Under the pieces are notes generated by a model. It did not search any database. It was not told the origin of the DNA and was given only the letters and a program-made list of their open reading frames with translations. Of a DNA stretch of 64,000 nucleotides, positions 52,801 to 60,813 are shown piece by piece. How positions within the stretch are numbered: position 1 is the first letter of the stretch; each line of letters starts with the position of its first letter. The position numbers and the translations under genes are program-made. Origin of the DNA: JANXQG01 sp963775975 (GTDB lineage: Bacteria > Planctomycetota > Planctomycetia > Pirellulales > Thermoguttaceae); NCBI GenBank assembly GCA_963775975.1, contig CAVZKX010000003.1, positions 372,001 to 436,000 on the forward strand, in the 5' to 3' direction.

Positions 52801-55396
52801 TGGACGACGTTGAATTGATGTTGGTGAAACCGTAAAGGCCCGCCACCTGGGAGACCTCGCTGAGACCATAGTCAACGTGCGAGATGACGTTGGAAAGCAG
52901 GTTGCCGTTGCTGTCGTAGATCTGGTAGTTGGCAACGTTGTAGATGCTGTCCGGGTCGGTCGCCGGGTTGTCGGCCAGCATCGGCTCGTCGAAAGTCAGG
53001 ATCATGTGCGTCGAGTTGACGCCCACCGCGCTGGCCCTGGGCGTATTGAGCAAATCGACGCCGTTGCCGTCGGTCCATTTCACGAGGTGCGGCCCGGCGA
53101 TGTCGGTCGACTCGTTGAGCTGGTTGTAGAAAACATTGGACGCCAGGTTGCCGCTGGCGTCGGTCACCGGCGTGAACTGGTCGGTTTGCATCTCCTGGTT
53201 CGTGTAGGTGACGAGCTGATTGCCCGCGGATGTCATCGCCAGCGAGGCGTTGTATTGCGGCACTCCCACGTTGCCGGTATAGTCGCCAAAGAAGATCGCC
53301 GGCGGGCTGGCGCCGCCCTCGGCGTAGGTCGGCGTGACCGTTGGCTTTCCAGGTGGGTTGGCCGTGCTTGCGGTGACAGTGTTGTTCTGAATCCATTGCT
53401 GGTCTCCGTCTCCCGGCAGATTTCTTATCGCCACGGAGATCGGAACGTCGTGCGCCTGTCCTTCAAACGTCAACTCGAAGACGACGGCATTGGCCGGGTT
53501 GTAGGGCGAGGCGGGAGCCCGAGTCACAGTGCCCGTCTGGTTTACCTTCGTGAGGAAAGTCGTGGGCGTAATCGCATTAGTTGCATTCGTGGGATTCGTC
53601 GCGGAGTAGTTGTATATGCCACTGGGTACCTGGAACTGAGTGCCGATGCGGAGATTCAATTCGCTTTGCGGCACGGTCCGTACGTTTACCGAGCCCTCGC
53701 CGTACTGCAAAAACGTATTGGTGCCGGCGAATTGCGTGAATCTGCCGAAGCCGAGCACGTTGTCGATGGCCGTGGCAATGTTTTCGGCGGTGGTGAGGGG
53801 ATTGATCGGTCCGCCCGGATTGTTCGCCGCCGTCGAAGGCATGTTGATGGCCGCGGTGGTGACCACCGCATTACCGTTGGCTTGACCAACGTCATTGGGA
53901 TTTTCCAGCGGCGGAGGAAAGGCCAACTGGAGATGGAAAGTGCCCTGCTGCACGTCGTAGGGGATGACCAGGTAGTACCGCTGTTCCTCGCCAGTGCGTT
54001 GCGTGCTGACGACGTTGTCGGAGTAGGTAGAGTCCGTGCTGTCGATGTGATTGGCGTCCCATTGCGAGGTCATGACGCCGGCGGCTTCGCCGCGGAGCAG
54101 GCCCGCCACATTCTGCAGGATAGCGTCCAGCCGTGACACCTGGGTTTGGCTGGCCGCGGGTACGCCTATCGGCGGCTCGTACTGCGAGGCGAACAGCACC
54201 TGGTCGATGGCAGTCGTGACCGTGAAGTTATCCTCCGCGGTCGCTCTGCCGTCGGTCGATCCCAGCAGCTTCTCGTAGAGCTGTGCGGCGTAGCCCGCTG
54301 CCGGGAAGCTGGCCGGACTGCCAAGGCCGACGATGGGAATGGCCGCGCCGTTTGTGAGAGGATCGAAATAGGCCAGCAGGTCGGCGTTCTTCCACTGCGT
54401 GGTGATCGCCGCGGAATAAGCCAGGTTGGCTGGCGGTGCGGTGGCGGCCACATACTGCAATGGCGCCTGCGCCGCCGCAAAGGTCACGTCGAAGACGAAC
54501 GACGTTGTCGTGGTCGTCGGGTCCACGGTGACCGTCGTGCCCGCAAAGCCCAGGTTCACGAGCGCGGCTTGCATGTTGGCGGCCGTGTTCGTCGGGTTGT
54601 TGCTGTCGAAATAGATGGGCGCCGTCGTTTGCCCGCCCGTTTGCAGTTCAAATACGCCCGTCGCCGGCACAGTGGCCGGTGTGAATGTGAGCTGCTGAGC
54701 CGCGGCCGGAACGCTGACCGAATTCGCGAAGGTGACCGTGGCCGGCAACACGCCCGCCAGCGCCAACACCGGCTCGTTCGGGCCGACGCCGAAGGTCACA
54801 GTGAACGTATATGTGGGATTGGCGCCGGCGGTCAAGCTTCCCGTAACGATCGCCGGGACACCAACGAAGCCAAGGTCGGCCAGCGCGATTTGGAGCGCCG
54901 TCTGAATGTTCGTGGCGGTCGCCGTAGCGCTCGTGCCGAAGGCGATCGGCCCAGTTAGAGTCGAGCCCACCAGCAACTCGAATGTGAAGGGAGTCACGCT
55001 GCCAGTGAATTGGAAGGTTAGTTGCTGCTTTTCCAGTGCGAACTGCGAGGTAAAGAACGACGAAGGGACGCTAATGTCGTCGGAGACCTGGGGGCCGTAG
55101 CCCTGGTAGGTGGTCACGATGTCGCCGCTGATGGTGGCCTGGATCTGCGCCGCCTCCTGCAAGTAAGGGTAGAAAGTCTTCGAAGTGGTATCGTCGCTGG
55201 AGGAGTTGATGCGGAAAGTCGGGCGAAGCAAGTTGGGGGCGCCGATGCGCCGTGCCGGTGGTGTAGTTTTGGATCTGGTATTCCGCGGCGTAGATGCCCT
55301 CGGTTCGCAGGTTGTCGATATCGCTGTCGGCAAACTGTTCCCATGCCACATAGAAATTGTTCTGCCCGTCCATGGACACGGTGCTGAGCCCGCCAT
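46853..55396 (-). CDS. Giant surface protein, C-terminal 2,800 residues with Ig-like repeats
   Basis: In order: beta-rich text with recurring FELQTGGQTTAPIYFDSNNP-type units, a stretch with VVWTSAPNYQG-like lines (NGNYVVVWSSLINGQANIIG), a Calx-beta domain (VTLSQPTTKAVTVHYSTSNG, ITFAPNQMSATVPV), and then fourteen bacterial Ig-like repeats of about 88 residues, each beginning with a form of VTTNPVSQ.V.AG..V.FTA and containing VQWQ.S.(D/N)G.TW and YRA.F.N. The C-terminus ends AVRTSLNAAAVDAVMVRL. The first 10 residues are out of frame; the real N-terminus is in 55071-58751. It is an extracellular fibre or adhesin by composition. Confidence 0.92.
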   Translation of the reverse strand: MAGSAPCPWTGRTISMWHGNSLPTAISTTCEPRASTPRNTRSKTTPPARRIGAPNLLRPTFRINSSSDDTTSKTFYPYLQEAAQIQATISGDIVTTYQGYGPQVSDDISVPSSFFTSQFALEKQQLTFQFTGSVTPFTFELLVGSTLTGPIAFGTSATATATNIQTALQIALADLGFVGVPAIVTGSLTAGANPTYTFTVTFGVGPNEPVLALAGVLPATVTFANSVSVPAAAQQLTFTPATVPATGVFELQTGGQTTAPIYFDSNNPTNTAANMQAALVNLGFAGTTVTVDPTTTTTSFVFDVTFAAAQAPLQYVAATAPPANLAYSAAITTQWKNADLLAYFDPLTNGAAIPIVGLGSPASFPAAGYAAQLYEKLLGSTDGRATAEDNFTVTTAIDQVLFASQYEPPIGVPAASQTQVSRLDAILQNVAGLLRGEAAGVMTSQWDANHIDSTDSTYSDNVVSTQRTGEEQRYYLVIPYDVQQGTFHLQLAFPPPLENPNDVGQANGNAVVTTAAINMPSTAANNPGGPINPLTTAENIATAIDNVLGFGRFTQFAGTNTFLQYGEGSVNVRTVPQSELNLRIGTQFQVPSGIYNYSATNPTNATNAITPTTFLTKVNQTGTVTRAPASPYNPANAVVFELTFEGQAHDVPISVAIRNLPGDGDQQWIQNNTVTASTANPPGKPTVTPTYAEGGASPPAIFFGDYTGNVGVPQYNASLAMTSAGNQLVTYTNQEMQTDQFTPVTDASGNLASNVFYNQLNESTDIAGPHLVKWTDGNGVDLLNTPRASAVGVNSTHMILTFDEPMLADNPATDPDSIYNVANYQIYDSNGNLLSNVISHVDYGLSEVSQVAGLYGFTNINSTSSIPDNKWEVVLTINDTSTTTGALPNGTYTLKLLAAEHATTGGQTGLCNIYGTPLNLTGYNQPTSVPFLSTVTISSSTNPGTEPIPPGTQQQDTPINATPYVGGEQFDPSVSSTNDSAGTALNGNYVVVWSSLINGQANIIGQMYKSSGVQIGGQFVVNTSPSTSWATPKVAMDAAGDFVVVWAGRATGSTLSDITDIYGRAYNANGQALTSQFLVSQFVSGVQTAGVQNQPSVAMSPDGTFVVVWTSAPNYQGLSNSNSFNSAIFAREYDQGDVPLGNEFQVTPSSTTANTLPSVAMDARDDFVVTWEGDFQNSSTWGVYGDYFTAASHAATVLPTTWTSSGVKLLNQVPNARGSFNAGTIFGLHPTGPSVAMIPSSITTPAGFVVTWADFVSGTFSVFAQQFGPNGTANSTGALNTASTIMVNPPQSQTGAGWQFMPVVGVDPEGDIAIAWTTYGQDNANNGISGVLDYGIYMNIYYSSASGKGLAGTNSGEFRVDATTLGNQVAPAIGFNDFENDALVAWVGPAPATVLATAGNANATAIYDRDVDPPNTPPSVLVPNTPKISAANTTVAIGAGAAQASFTVTLSQPTTKAVTVHYSTSNGTASAGSNYTATSGTITFAPNQMSATVPVNVAGLAGGGVANTNFSLNLSAASSNATIGQATGTASITYAAPTVILAPVSQSYTLGQSVTFTATAGGTPKPTMQWQVSAGGVIWTNIAGATKSTYTFTPTAAMSGYSYRAVFSNVGGTVATAPATLLLYTAPSVMGNPISQAVNTGTSVAFTATASGTPVPTVQWQTSTDGVTWTNISGANSTTYHITASTSTAGHMYRAKFSNSLGTSVSNPATLTVYAPPAITTNPVSQSATAGSQVTFTAAAAGTPAPTVQWQVSTNGTTWSNLAGATSTSYTFTATTAMSGYKYQAMFTNSRGLFSLTTAATLTVSAAPAAPTVTTNPSSHSVASGATVSFTAAASGTPTPIVQWQSSTDGTTWSAVAGATSASYSFAATTAASGTQYRAVFTNSQGTATTTAATLSVNAAPVVTTNPTNRSVAPGAVASFTAAATGATSVQWQVSSNNGTSYTNISGATAATYNVTTTAAISGNLYRAQFINTYGSTLTTAATLTVSAAPIVTTNPVSKTAVAGTTVSFTAAASGTPVPTVQWQLSTDGSTWTNIAGATSTTYSFTATAAMTAYQYHAIFTSSIGTATTTAATLTVNSPPIVTANPVSQSVNAGAQASFTAAATDATTLTVQWQLSTNGTTWTNISGATSTTYTVTATAAMSSNQYRAVFTDAASLTANTTAATLSVLSAPVVTTNPAAQTATAGGTASFTAAASGTPAPTAQWQVSTDGSTWNNIGGATSTTYAFTVTTAASGNQYRAVFTNSQGTATTAAGKLTVVVQPVVTTNPVSQAVVAGTTVSFTSAANGASTTQWQLSINGGSTWTNITGATAATYSLTSAVTMSGYQYRAVFTNTSGSATTSAATLTVGIPITITSNPQSAAVAAGTSVTLTTSAIGSPAPTVQWQVSSDHAATWTNITGATTTSYAVTVTAANSGYEYRGVFTSLFGTAATSPATLTISAAPIITANPMSKSVVAGTTVSFTASATGATSTQWQLSNSGGSTWANITGATSASYSFTAAATMSGYQYRVLFTNASGSATTSAATLTVGLPITITSNPQSKSAAANTSVTFTTSATGTPAPTVQWQVSSDHAMTWTNIAGATTTSYTVTATAAISGYQYRAVFSSPFGTAATSPATLTTTVTSSPLPTITANPVSQTVTAGATVNFTSSSTGATSTQWQLSTNGGSTWTNIAGATSTSYSFTATAAMSGYKYRVQYTNAAGSVLTSPATLSISALPIVPVVTTNPASQTAVVGQSVSFTAAAAGTPAPTVQWQASFNGTTWTNIPGATATTYTLTVVSTQNGYYFRAVFTNSNGLVTTSAARLTVTAAAGAKLAVAAATPTASNQASSPSWAVRTSLNAAAVDAVMVRL

Positions 55397-58300
55397 TGCC
55401 GGACACCTGGAACTGGTTCCAAGGCAGCGAGGCCGGGCCCTGCTTCTGCTCGGGATTGAAGCTGTAGCCGCGAGCGTATACGGTACCGTCGGGAAATACG
55501 GAAATGAGCGACGGCAGCGTGACGGCTGTCGTATAGGAAACGACGATATTGTCGGTCGTCGGGTTCGCGGAATTCAAATTGCTCAGCCCGATCGCCACGC
55601 TGGGAGAGTAGTTGGTATCGTTATTGTAGTTGATCGCCGGGTTGACCGGGTCCTGGTCGACCACCAGCGACGTGCCCAACGGGTTGCCGGTGTTGTCGAA
55701 GCACTGCATCGTTATGTCGTTGAAGAAGCTTTCGTCCGGCCCCTGATTCGCCCACACTACCACGAAGTTGCCGTAGGGGTCCATCGCCACCGCGGGCTGG
55801 AACTGCGGGTTCGTGTAGTTGGCATTGACCTGGATGGTGTAAGGGTCGCCGATGCCGCCGGCCTGCACGTTGGCCGGCAAGCCACTGCCGCCGTTGGTCA
55901 TCGTGACGCTGGCCGGCAGCCCGCCGGAGGCCGGGGCAACCGGCACGTAGACAATGGGCGGCACGTCATAACCCGAAAAATTCACTGTGAATATGAAGAA
56001 CGTCGGATTAGTGGAAACCGCCGACTGAGCGGAGACCGCCACCCCGGCAAAGCCGGCTGCCCGCAGCGCGTTCTGCATGTTTAGTGCCGTGACGGTCGGG
56101 CTAGAATTGAAACTGATGGCCGCGGTGCTGAATGATCCGATTTGCAACTTAAAAGTGCCCAAGTTGCCCGTGGCAGTCGGAGTGCCGGCGGAAAAATTGA
56201 ACGTCAGTCCTTGCGTCGGATTGGTCACCAGCGTCACGCCGGTAAACGATTGCAGGGGCGTCGCGCTATACGTCAAAGTCGAGGGCAGCGGCGTTGTGGG
56301 ATCGGCCGCGTATTGGATGGGCGCCTCTGCTATGCCGCCTTCGTTGAAGGCCACCAGGAAATCGTAAGGATTGCCGCTGGATTGTGCCGAGACAGCCAGC
56401 GGGACATAACTCGGATTGACCGCCAACACGTCGGCGTACGCGGGGTTGGCCGACAGCGCCGTCTGGATGTTGTATGCGGTCGTGTTCGTATTCGTGTCCC
56501 AAGTGATCGGACCTGTCGTGAACGAGCCCAACTGTAATTCGAATGTTTGGCCAGTGATCGGCGTGCCCGACCCGGCCGGGAAGCTGAACCGCAAAACCTG
56601 TTGCTGGTAGAGATCGCTAGAGACCGCGTTCGGGACCGCCGCGCCCGCGGGCGTGACGCCCACCGGCGCGTACACGCGGGCGAAAACGTCCGTGAAATCC
56701 TTCGGCGCCAGATTCTGCGAGACTTCGCCCGCCCAAGTGACGACGAAGTCGCCCGAGCCGTCCATCGCCACGGCCGGCTGCGAGGCGTTTAACGGGGCCT
56801 GGTTGGCCGTGTAGACGCTGGCGGGCTGCGTCGGATTGACCTGGAACTCATTGCCCGACTGCTTGATAACCGTAACTGTCGAGCCCGCGGCGTTCGTGGG
56901 CAAAGTCACCGTGCCATCGAGCGTTGTGGTGCCGCCCGGCGTGACGACGCCGTTGGCTGTGGTGAAGCTAGTGACCACCAGTGGAGCGTCGACGATCGTG
57001 CCCGTCGCGCTGGTGAAGGTGATGGTGAATTGCGTGAAACTCGATGTGTCGCTGGTGCCTGAATTGACTTGCACCACCGGCGCGACGGTAACCGTCGGGT
57101 CCCAGCCGGTTACTGGCACGTCCGAATTCGCCGTGGAGGTACCGACGTTATTGTAAATCGGGGCCGTGTAGGGATTCTGGATCGCGACCGTGCCAGATAC
57201 GTTGAAGTTCGTCTGCGGCGATAGACTTATGAAATTGATTGGCGCGACGCCGGTCGAAAAGGCATTAACCTGCGCCTGGAATGCGCCGACAATCGCTTCG
57301 GCCGTTAGCGTGGGGTTGGTCTGCGAGAAAGGTATATTGTTGATCGCGAACGGCTTGTCGAGGGTCGAAATCGTCACCGAGGGCAAAAAGCCCGTCAGCG
57401 AGCCAATGTCTGCTGTATTGCTGAATGTAAGCTGCGGCGCCAAGAAATTGGTCGCTGGCACGACGTACTGGACGGGCGGCTCATTCGTCGCAAAGGTCAC
57501 CTCAAACGGATCGACAATGTTGACCTGGCCGGCCAGCGGACCGACTGCCGTCGGGAAGCCATCGATAACGGTGGCGCCCGTGAAGCCGGCGGTCTGTAGC
57601 GCGGTCTGCATCGCAAGCGCCGTGGCCGCCGGGTTATTCATATCAAACAAGAATGGCGCCGTCTGCACGGTCCCCACCTGCAGCGCGATGTTGGCCGGCG
57701 GAACTATGTTCGGCGTCGTTTGCGGCATTGCGGGCAGAACGGTACCCATGGGGCCCGTGTAGTACTGCGTCGTAAAGCCGGCAGTGGAAGTGAATGTCAG
57801 ATCCTGTACCGCGGCCGACGCTTCCGTGCCGACGTATTGCAACAGCGACGATTGGTCGAGACCTTTCGTCGCCTGCCCGTAGTCGACAACGAACGTGTGC
57901 GCGTCGATGGAATTGACCGTCGCGTGCGTGGCGTCGCTGCCCGCGAAACCGCCGCTTGCCGCTTCCGGCGCGAAAGCATTCAGCCAATTCTGGATCTGCT
58001 CCGCGGCGATAGCCGGCCCGGCAATCTCTACCCCTTGGGCGTTGTAAAGGGCGGTTTCGTCGTAAGTGACCGTCAGAAGGTTTGACTGAGTCCCGCCATT
58101 GACCGTCGGATCCAACTGGCCTGGCGTGTCGTTGCCGGTCGCGTTGAAGTAGAGCACGAAGGTGCCTGAAATGTTCGTACCCACGGGGACCACGAACCCC
58201 GGGAATAGCGCCCCTGCTGGATCACCCAATGGGGCTTGTGCCTCGCCCGTTATGGAGATCTGCGAGATCGTCTGATCGTTGTACTTCAGCGAGAAGTACG

Positions 58301-58751
58301 ACTGCTTCGCCCCCGTGGTGGTCATCAGGGACGTCGGCAAGTTGACCTGCTGGACCGCGTTCGTGTAATAGCGGGCGTAAACGTTCGTGGTCGGAAATGC
58401 CGTGCCGGAGGAACCGGTATATGTGCCGCTGCGGGTCCAACTAACGACAAAATCGCCGGAGTTGTCGACGGCCACGCTATGCGCCGTATTGGTGGCTTGA
58501 GCCGCGCCGAACGTCTGATTGACGATGATCGCCGAAAGGGTCGACGGCGTGACGCTGAGCAGGCAGCGCGACTCCAGCGGATCGATCGCCAGCCGGCGGC
58601 CGCGCTGCAAGTCGAAATTGCGCTTCTTGGACGCGCGCCCACGAGAACCGGCCCGGCGCGAATTCGCCATTGGGCGGGAAAAAAATCGGGTCAAGAAACC
58701 TTCACCGCTCGTCCCCTTGCGCAATGCGCCAGCGAAGCGAAACCAGGACAT
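55071..58751 (-). CDS. Giant surface protein, N-terminal 1,200 residues with LExRxLLS motif
   Basis: A strong GGGAGG site precedes MSWFRFAGALRKGTSGEGFL at 58751. A basic stretch leads to PLESRCLLSVTPSTLSAIIV, the N-terminal signature (LExRxLLS) of giant planctomycete surface proteins. The body has repeated units of roughly 100-120 residues with FKLQIGSFSTAAISFNSSPT, VTALNMQNALRAAGFAG and AVAMDPYGNFVVVWANQ. The last 45 residues are out of frame: after QIQNYTTGTA the text resumes as RRIGAPNLLRPTFRIN in 46853-55396. One gene of about 3,965 codons is the simplest reading. Confidence 0.9.
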   Translation of the reverse strand: MSWFRFAGALRKGTSGEGFLTRFFSRPMANSRRAGSRGRASKKRNFDLQRGRRLAIDPLESRCLLSVTPSTLSAIIVNQTFGAAQATNTAHSVAVDNSGDFVVSWTRSGTYTGSSGTAFPTTNVYARYYTNAVQQVNLPTSLMTTTGAKQSYFSLKYNDQTISQISITGEAQAPLGDPAGALFPGFVVPVGTNISGTFVLYFNATGNDTPGQLDPTVNGGTQSNLLTVTYDETALYNAQGVEIAGPAIAAEQIQNWLNAFAPEAASGGFAGSDATHATVNSIDAHTFVVDYGQATKGLDQSSLLQYVGTEASAAVQDLTFTSTAGFTTQYYTGPMGTVLPAMPQTTPNIVPPANIALQVGTVQTAPFLFDMNNPAATALAMQTALQTAGFTGATVIDGFPTAVGPLAGQVNIVDPFEVTFATNEPPVQYVVPATNFLAPQLTFSNTADIGSLTGFLPSVTISTLDKPFAINNIPFSQTNPTLTAEAIVGAFQAQVNAFSTGVAPINFISLSPQTNFNVSGTVAIQNPYTAPIYNNVGTSTANSDVPVTGWDPTVTVAPVVQVNSGTSDTSSFTQFTITFTSATGTIVDAPLVVTSFTTANGVVTPGGTTTLDGTVTLPTNAAGSTVTVIKQSGNEFQVNPTQPASVYTANQAPLNASQPAVAMDGSGDFVVTWAGEVSQNLAPKDFTDVFARVYAPVGVTPAGAAVPNAVSSDLYQQQVLRFSFPAGSGTPITGQTFELQLGSFTTGPITWDTNTNTTAYNIQTALSANPAYADVLAVNPSYVPLAVSAQSSGNPYDFLVAFNEGGIAEAPIQYAADPTTPLPSTLTYSATPLQSFTGVTLVTNPTQGLTFNFSAGTPTATGNLGTFKLQIGSFSTAAISFNSSPTVTALNMQNALRAAGFAGVAVSAQSAVSTNPTFFIFTVNFSGYDVPPIVYVPVAPASGGLPASVTMTNGGSGLPANVQAGGIGDPYTIQVNANYTNPQFQPAVAMDPYGNFVVVWANQGPDESFFNDITMQCFDNTGNPLGTSLVVDQDPVNPAINYNNDTNYSPSVAIGLSNLNSANPTTDNIVVSYTTAVTLPSLISVFPDGTVYARGYSFNPEQKQGPASLPWNQFQVSGNGGLSTVSMDGQNNFYVAWEQFADSDIDNLRTEGIYAAEYQIQNYTTGTAHRRPQLASPDFPHQLLQRRYHFEDFLPLLAGGGADPGHHQRRHRDHLPGLRPPGLRRH

Positions 58752-59731
58752 CAGAGCCTCCCTCTGTCAGCAAAACCTGTAGACGCGCAGCCTTGCCGTT
58801 TGCGCGCAATAATCCTCTGTAGCCCTACATTACCATTTCATCAAAATCGAATCTTATTGTCAATCGCCTTGAGCCGGGTCAATGTCCAACGTGTGAGCCG
58901 CATAAGCCGCTAAATTGACCCAGAATTCCTATCTGCTGCAAAACAAGCGTCAACAACCCATTATTCGATAGTGTTCGGCAATGCCCGAAAAGTCAAGGAT
59001 GTTCCACGAAGCTAGGCGCTTTGTGATTGGCCCGGTAGTTCGTAGGGCAAGGCGTGAGTGGACAATCGCCTTTCGACGCCGCGCACGCCCTCTCTATCTA
59101 ACCCTCGGCATATCGGTAAGTTTTGCCGGTTATGCAGAAGAAATGTCAAAAAATCGCCCAAAACGGTTCCGTGGATGATTCAAAAGAGGGGGTCATTCGC
59201 TGCCAAGTTCGTCGGCCCGGCCGCTTGTCCCCGACCTGTGAGAATGCCGGCGAGAAGGCGATCTGCACCATAGATCAGCTCGCTCAGCCGAGATTTACTC
59301 CTTCGCCGGGAAGGGGTCTGATTCGCAATGCACAATATTTACGAAGTCTCTCGACGGGGCGAGCGGTGTAAACTCGCTTTCGCCCCATGCCGAGATTATC
59401 GCCTGAAGTCTCGGCGCCATCGGGCGTATCCACGACAAGCGATGTTGATTCGAATGAGTTGCTCACGAAGTTTTGAACAACTGGTTTTCGGCGGATCGAA
59501 CTGCACTCTGGGAGACCAGTAGATGGCGCGAAAATGCCACCCGCCACATGATTCAACAAACTTTCCTGATCGAAAGCGATCTGCGCAAAACCTGTGCCAG
59601 TCGTGCTCCAATTCGGGCAATGCGCAATGCGCACGTTACCGCAATGCGAATAGATCGGCCAATCGGCCGCAACGTGGGCAATAGGTTAAGTTTTCGCCAT
59701 CGCTACAGCTTCCGGCAGATCGTTGATACGA
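58752..59731. other. Intergenic region, no gene seen
   Basis: This is about 980 bases between the giant surface gene and a palindrome at 59732. No frame with coding character was found on either strand; open frames here are short and without a ribosome binding site. The composition is less GC-rich than the genes around it. The promoter of the giant gene must lie at its right-hand start. Confidence 0.5.
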
Positions 59732-59797
59732 AAACACCGTCGCCGCTGGCTCCGAGCTAACCGATCGTTTAGCCCGGCGCCAGCGGCGACGGTGTTT
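59732..59797. repeat. Long inverted repeat downstream of the 61-residue gene
   Basis: Perfect 19-base arms AAACACCGTCGCCGCTGGC (59732-59750) and the reverse complement (59779-59797) enclose a 28-base loop. It lies after the stop of the minus-strand gene at 59815, and the minus strand continues TTTT, so it could terminate that transcript. It may also be a dispersed repeat like the others. Confidence 0.78.
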
Positions 59798-59814
59798 ATG
59801 TTGATCTGTATAGA

Positions 59815-60000
59815 TTATCGATGAGACCGAATGGCACAGGGGGCCGCTTTATCCTGCCAACGGAGTACGAGTTGATCCAGTTGCTGGTCCAACCACTCGC
59901 TAAAGTCTACGTAAGGCACCAAGCGAACGCGGATGGGAACATCCCAACATTCCTGGACGAATGGCCCCGCAGGAGTTTCAGATTGCGGCTGTGCGTTCAT
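59815..60000 (-). CDS. Small hypothetical protein, 61 residues
   Basis: The protein reads MNAQPQSETPAGPFVQECWD, VPIRVRLVPYVDFSEWLDQQ, LDQLVLRWQDKAAPCAIRSH. An AAAGGAGAG site eight bases ahead of the ATG at 60000 is excellent, and the amphipathic helical C-terminal half looks like a folded peptide. No family is recognised. A GC-rich inverted repeat follows the stop. It lies alone in an otherwise empty 1.7 kb stretch, which makes it likely to be a self-standing gene. Confidence 0.6.
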   Translation of the reverse strand: MNAQPQSETPAGPFVQECWDVPIRVRLVPYVDFSEWLDQQLDQLVLRWQDKAAPCAIRSHR

Positions 60001-60501
60001 GGCGGTCTCTCCTTTCTCAGTTTGGTAAGACACGCGCCGTTCTGGAAGGTTCAACAGCATTTTTCGTACCAATCGGCACATCCCCGAGCCTGCCCAGCTT
60101 TCCGCGAGCTTGACCTTGTTCGGTTATCCCTATCGACCTATAATCCGCACTGCCAATCGCAGTCGGCAGAACGGGCTCAGGCCGCCAAATTGGCAGAACC
60201 TTGTGTAGTGGAATCTCGTATAGGTGTTTGTGTGGCGTGGCGTACAACCTTCGGTGGCGAAATGGAATCGCCCGTTGCCGCCTTGCAGCACACAAACGCG
60301 CGGTCCTGTTTTTCTCGTGCGCATAGGCGGCACGATTGGTGGCAGGGCACTTTTTCGGCAGGACTGGCGCGTTTGCGGTTTCCTTGAATCGCCCGGCGAC
60401 ATGCGGCCGATGACACAGGCAGTGAAGCAACCGCTCGCTGCGTCATGGCGGATAGTGCGTGCGGCTGATTGAGGATGAAGTAGAATATAGGAGACGCAGC
60501 G
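60001..60501. other. Intergenic region, no gene seen
   Basis: About 500 bases lie between the 61-residue gene (transcribed leftward) and flgM (rightward), so promoters of both should be here. I did not recognise a sigma-28-type promoter ahead of flgM. Open frames on the minus strand overlap one another and look spurious. Confidence 0.45.
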
Positions 60502-60801
60502 ATGCAGATTTACGGACCCGCGCAAGTACACGGCCCCCAGGCGATCAGCGGCCCCCACACGGCCCGCGCCGCCAAGAGCTCATCACCGGTGGAGTCGTCC
60601 GCCATTTACGACGAAGTGAACATCTCCGACAGTGCCCACTCTGTCTTTGACAGTGCCCGCCTGGTCGAACAGGCCAAGCAGGCGCCGGACATCCGCCAGG
60701 ACCGCGTGAACTCGATCCGCGCGCAGATTGCCTCCGGCACGTATGAGACGTCCGGCAAGCTGGACACGGCGGTGAGCCGGTTGCTGGATGAGATTGGGTG
60801 A
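60502..60801 (+). CDS. flgM: Anti-sigma-28 factor FlgM
   Basis: This 99-residue protein carries the FlgM C-terminal motif DIRQDRVNSIRAQIASGTYE and LDTAVSRLLDEIG, the region that binds sigma-28 (FliA) and holds it inactive until the flagellar hook is complete. The N-terminal 55 residues are Pro/Ser/Ala-rich and probably unstructured, as is usual. An AGGAG ribosome binding site precedes the ATG at 60502. No other flagellar gene is in the window. Confidence 0.93.
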   Translation: MQIYGPAQVHGPQAISGPHTARAAKSSSPVESSAIYDEVNISDSAHSVFDSARLVEQAKQAPDIRQDRVNSIRAQIASGTYETSGKLDTAVSRLLDEIG

Positions 60802-60813
60802 GAGTGATGCTCT

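Noticed and set aside
60130..60558. Minus-strand frames in front of flgM
   Set aside because: They overlap one another, have no ribosome binding site, and look like random open frames.
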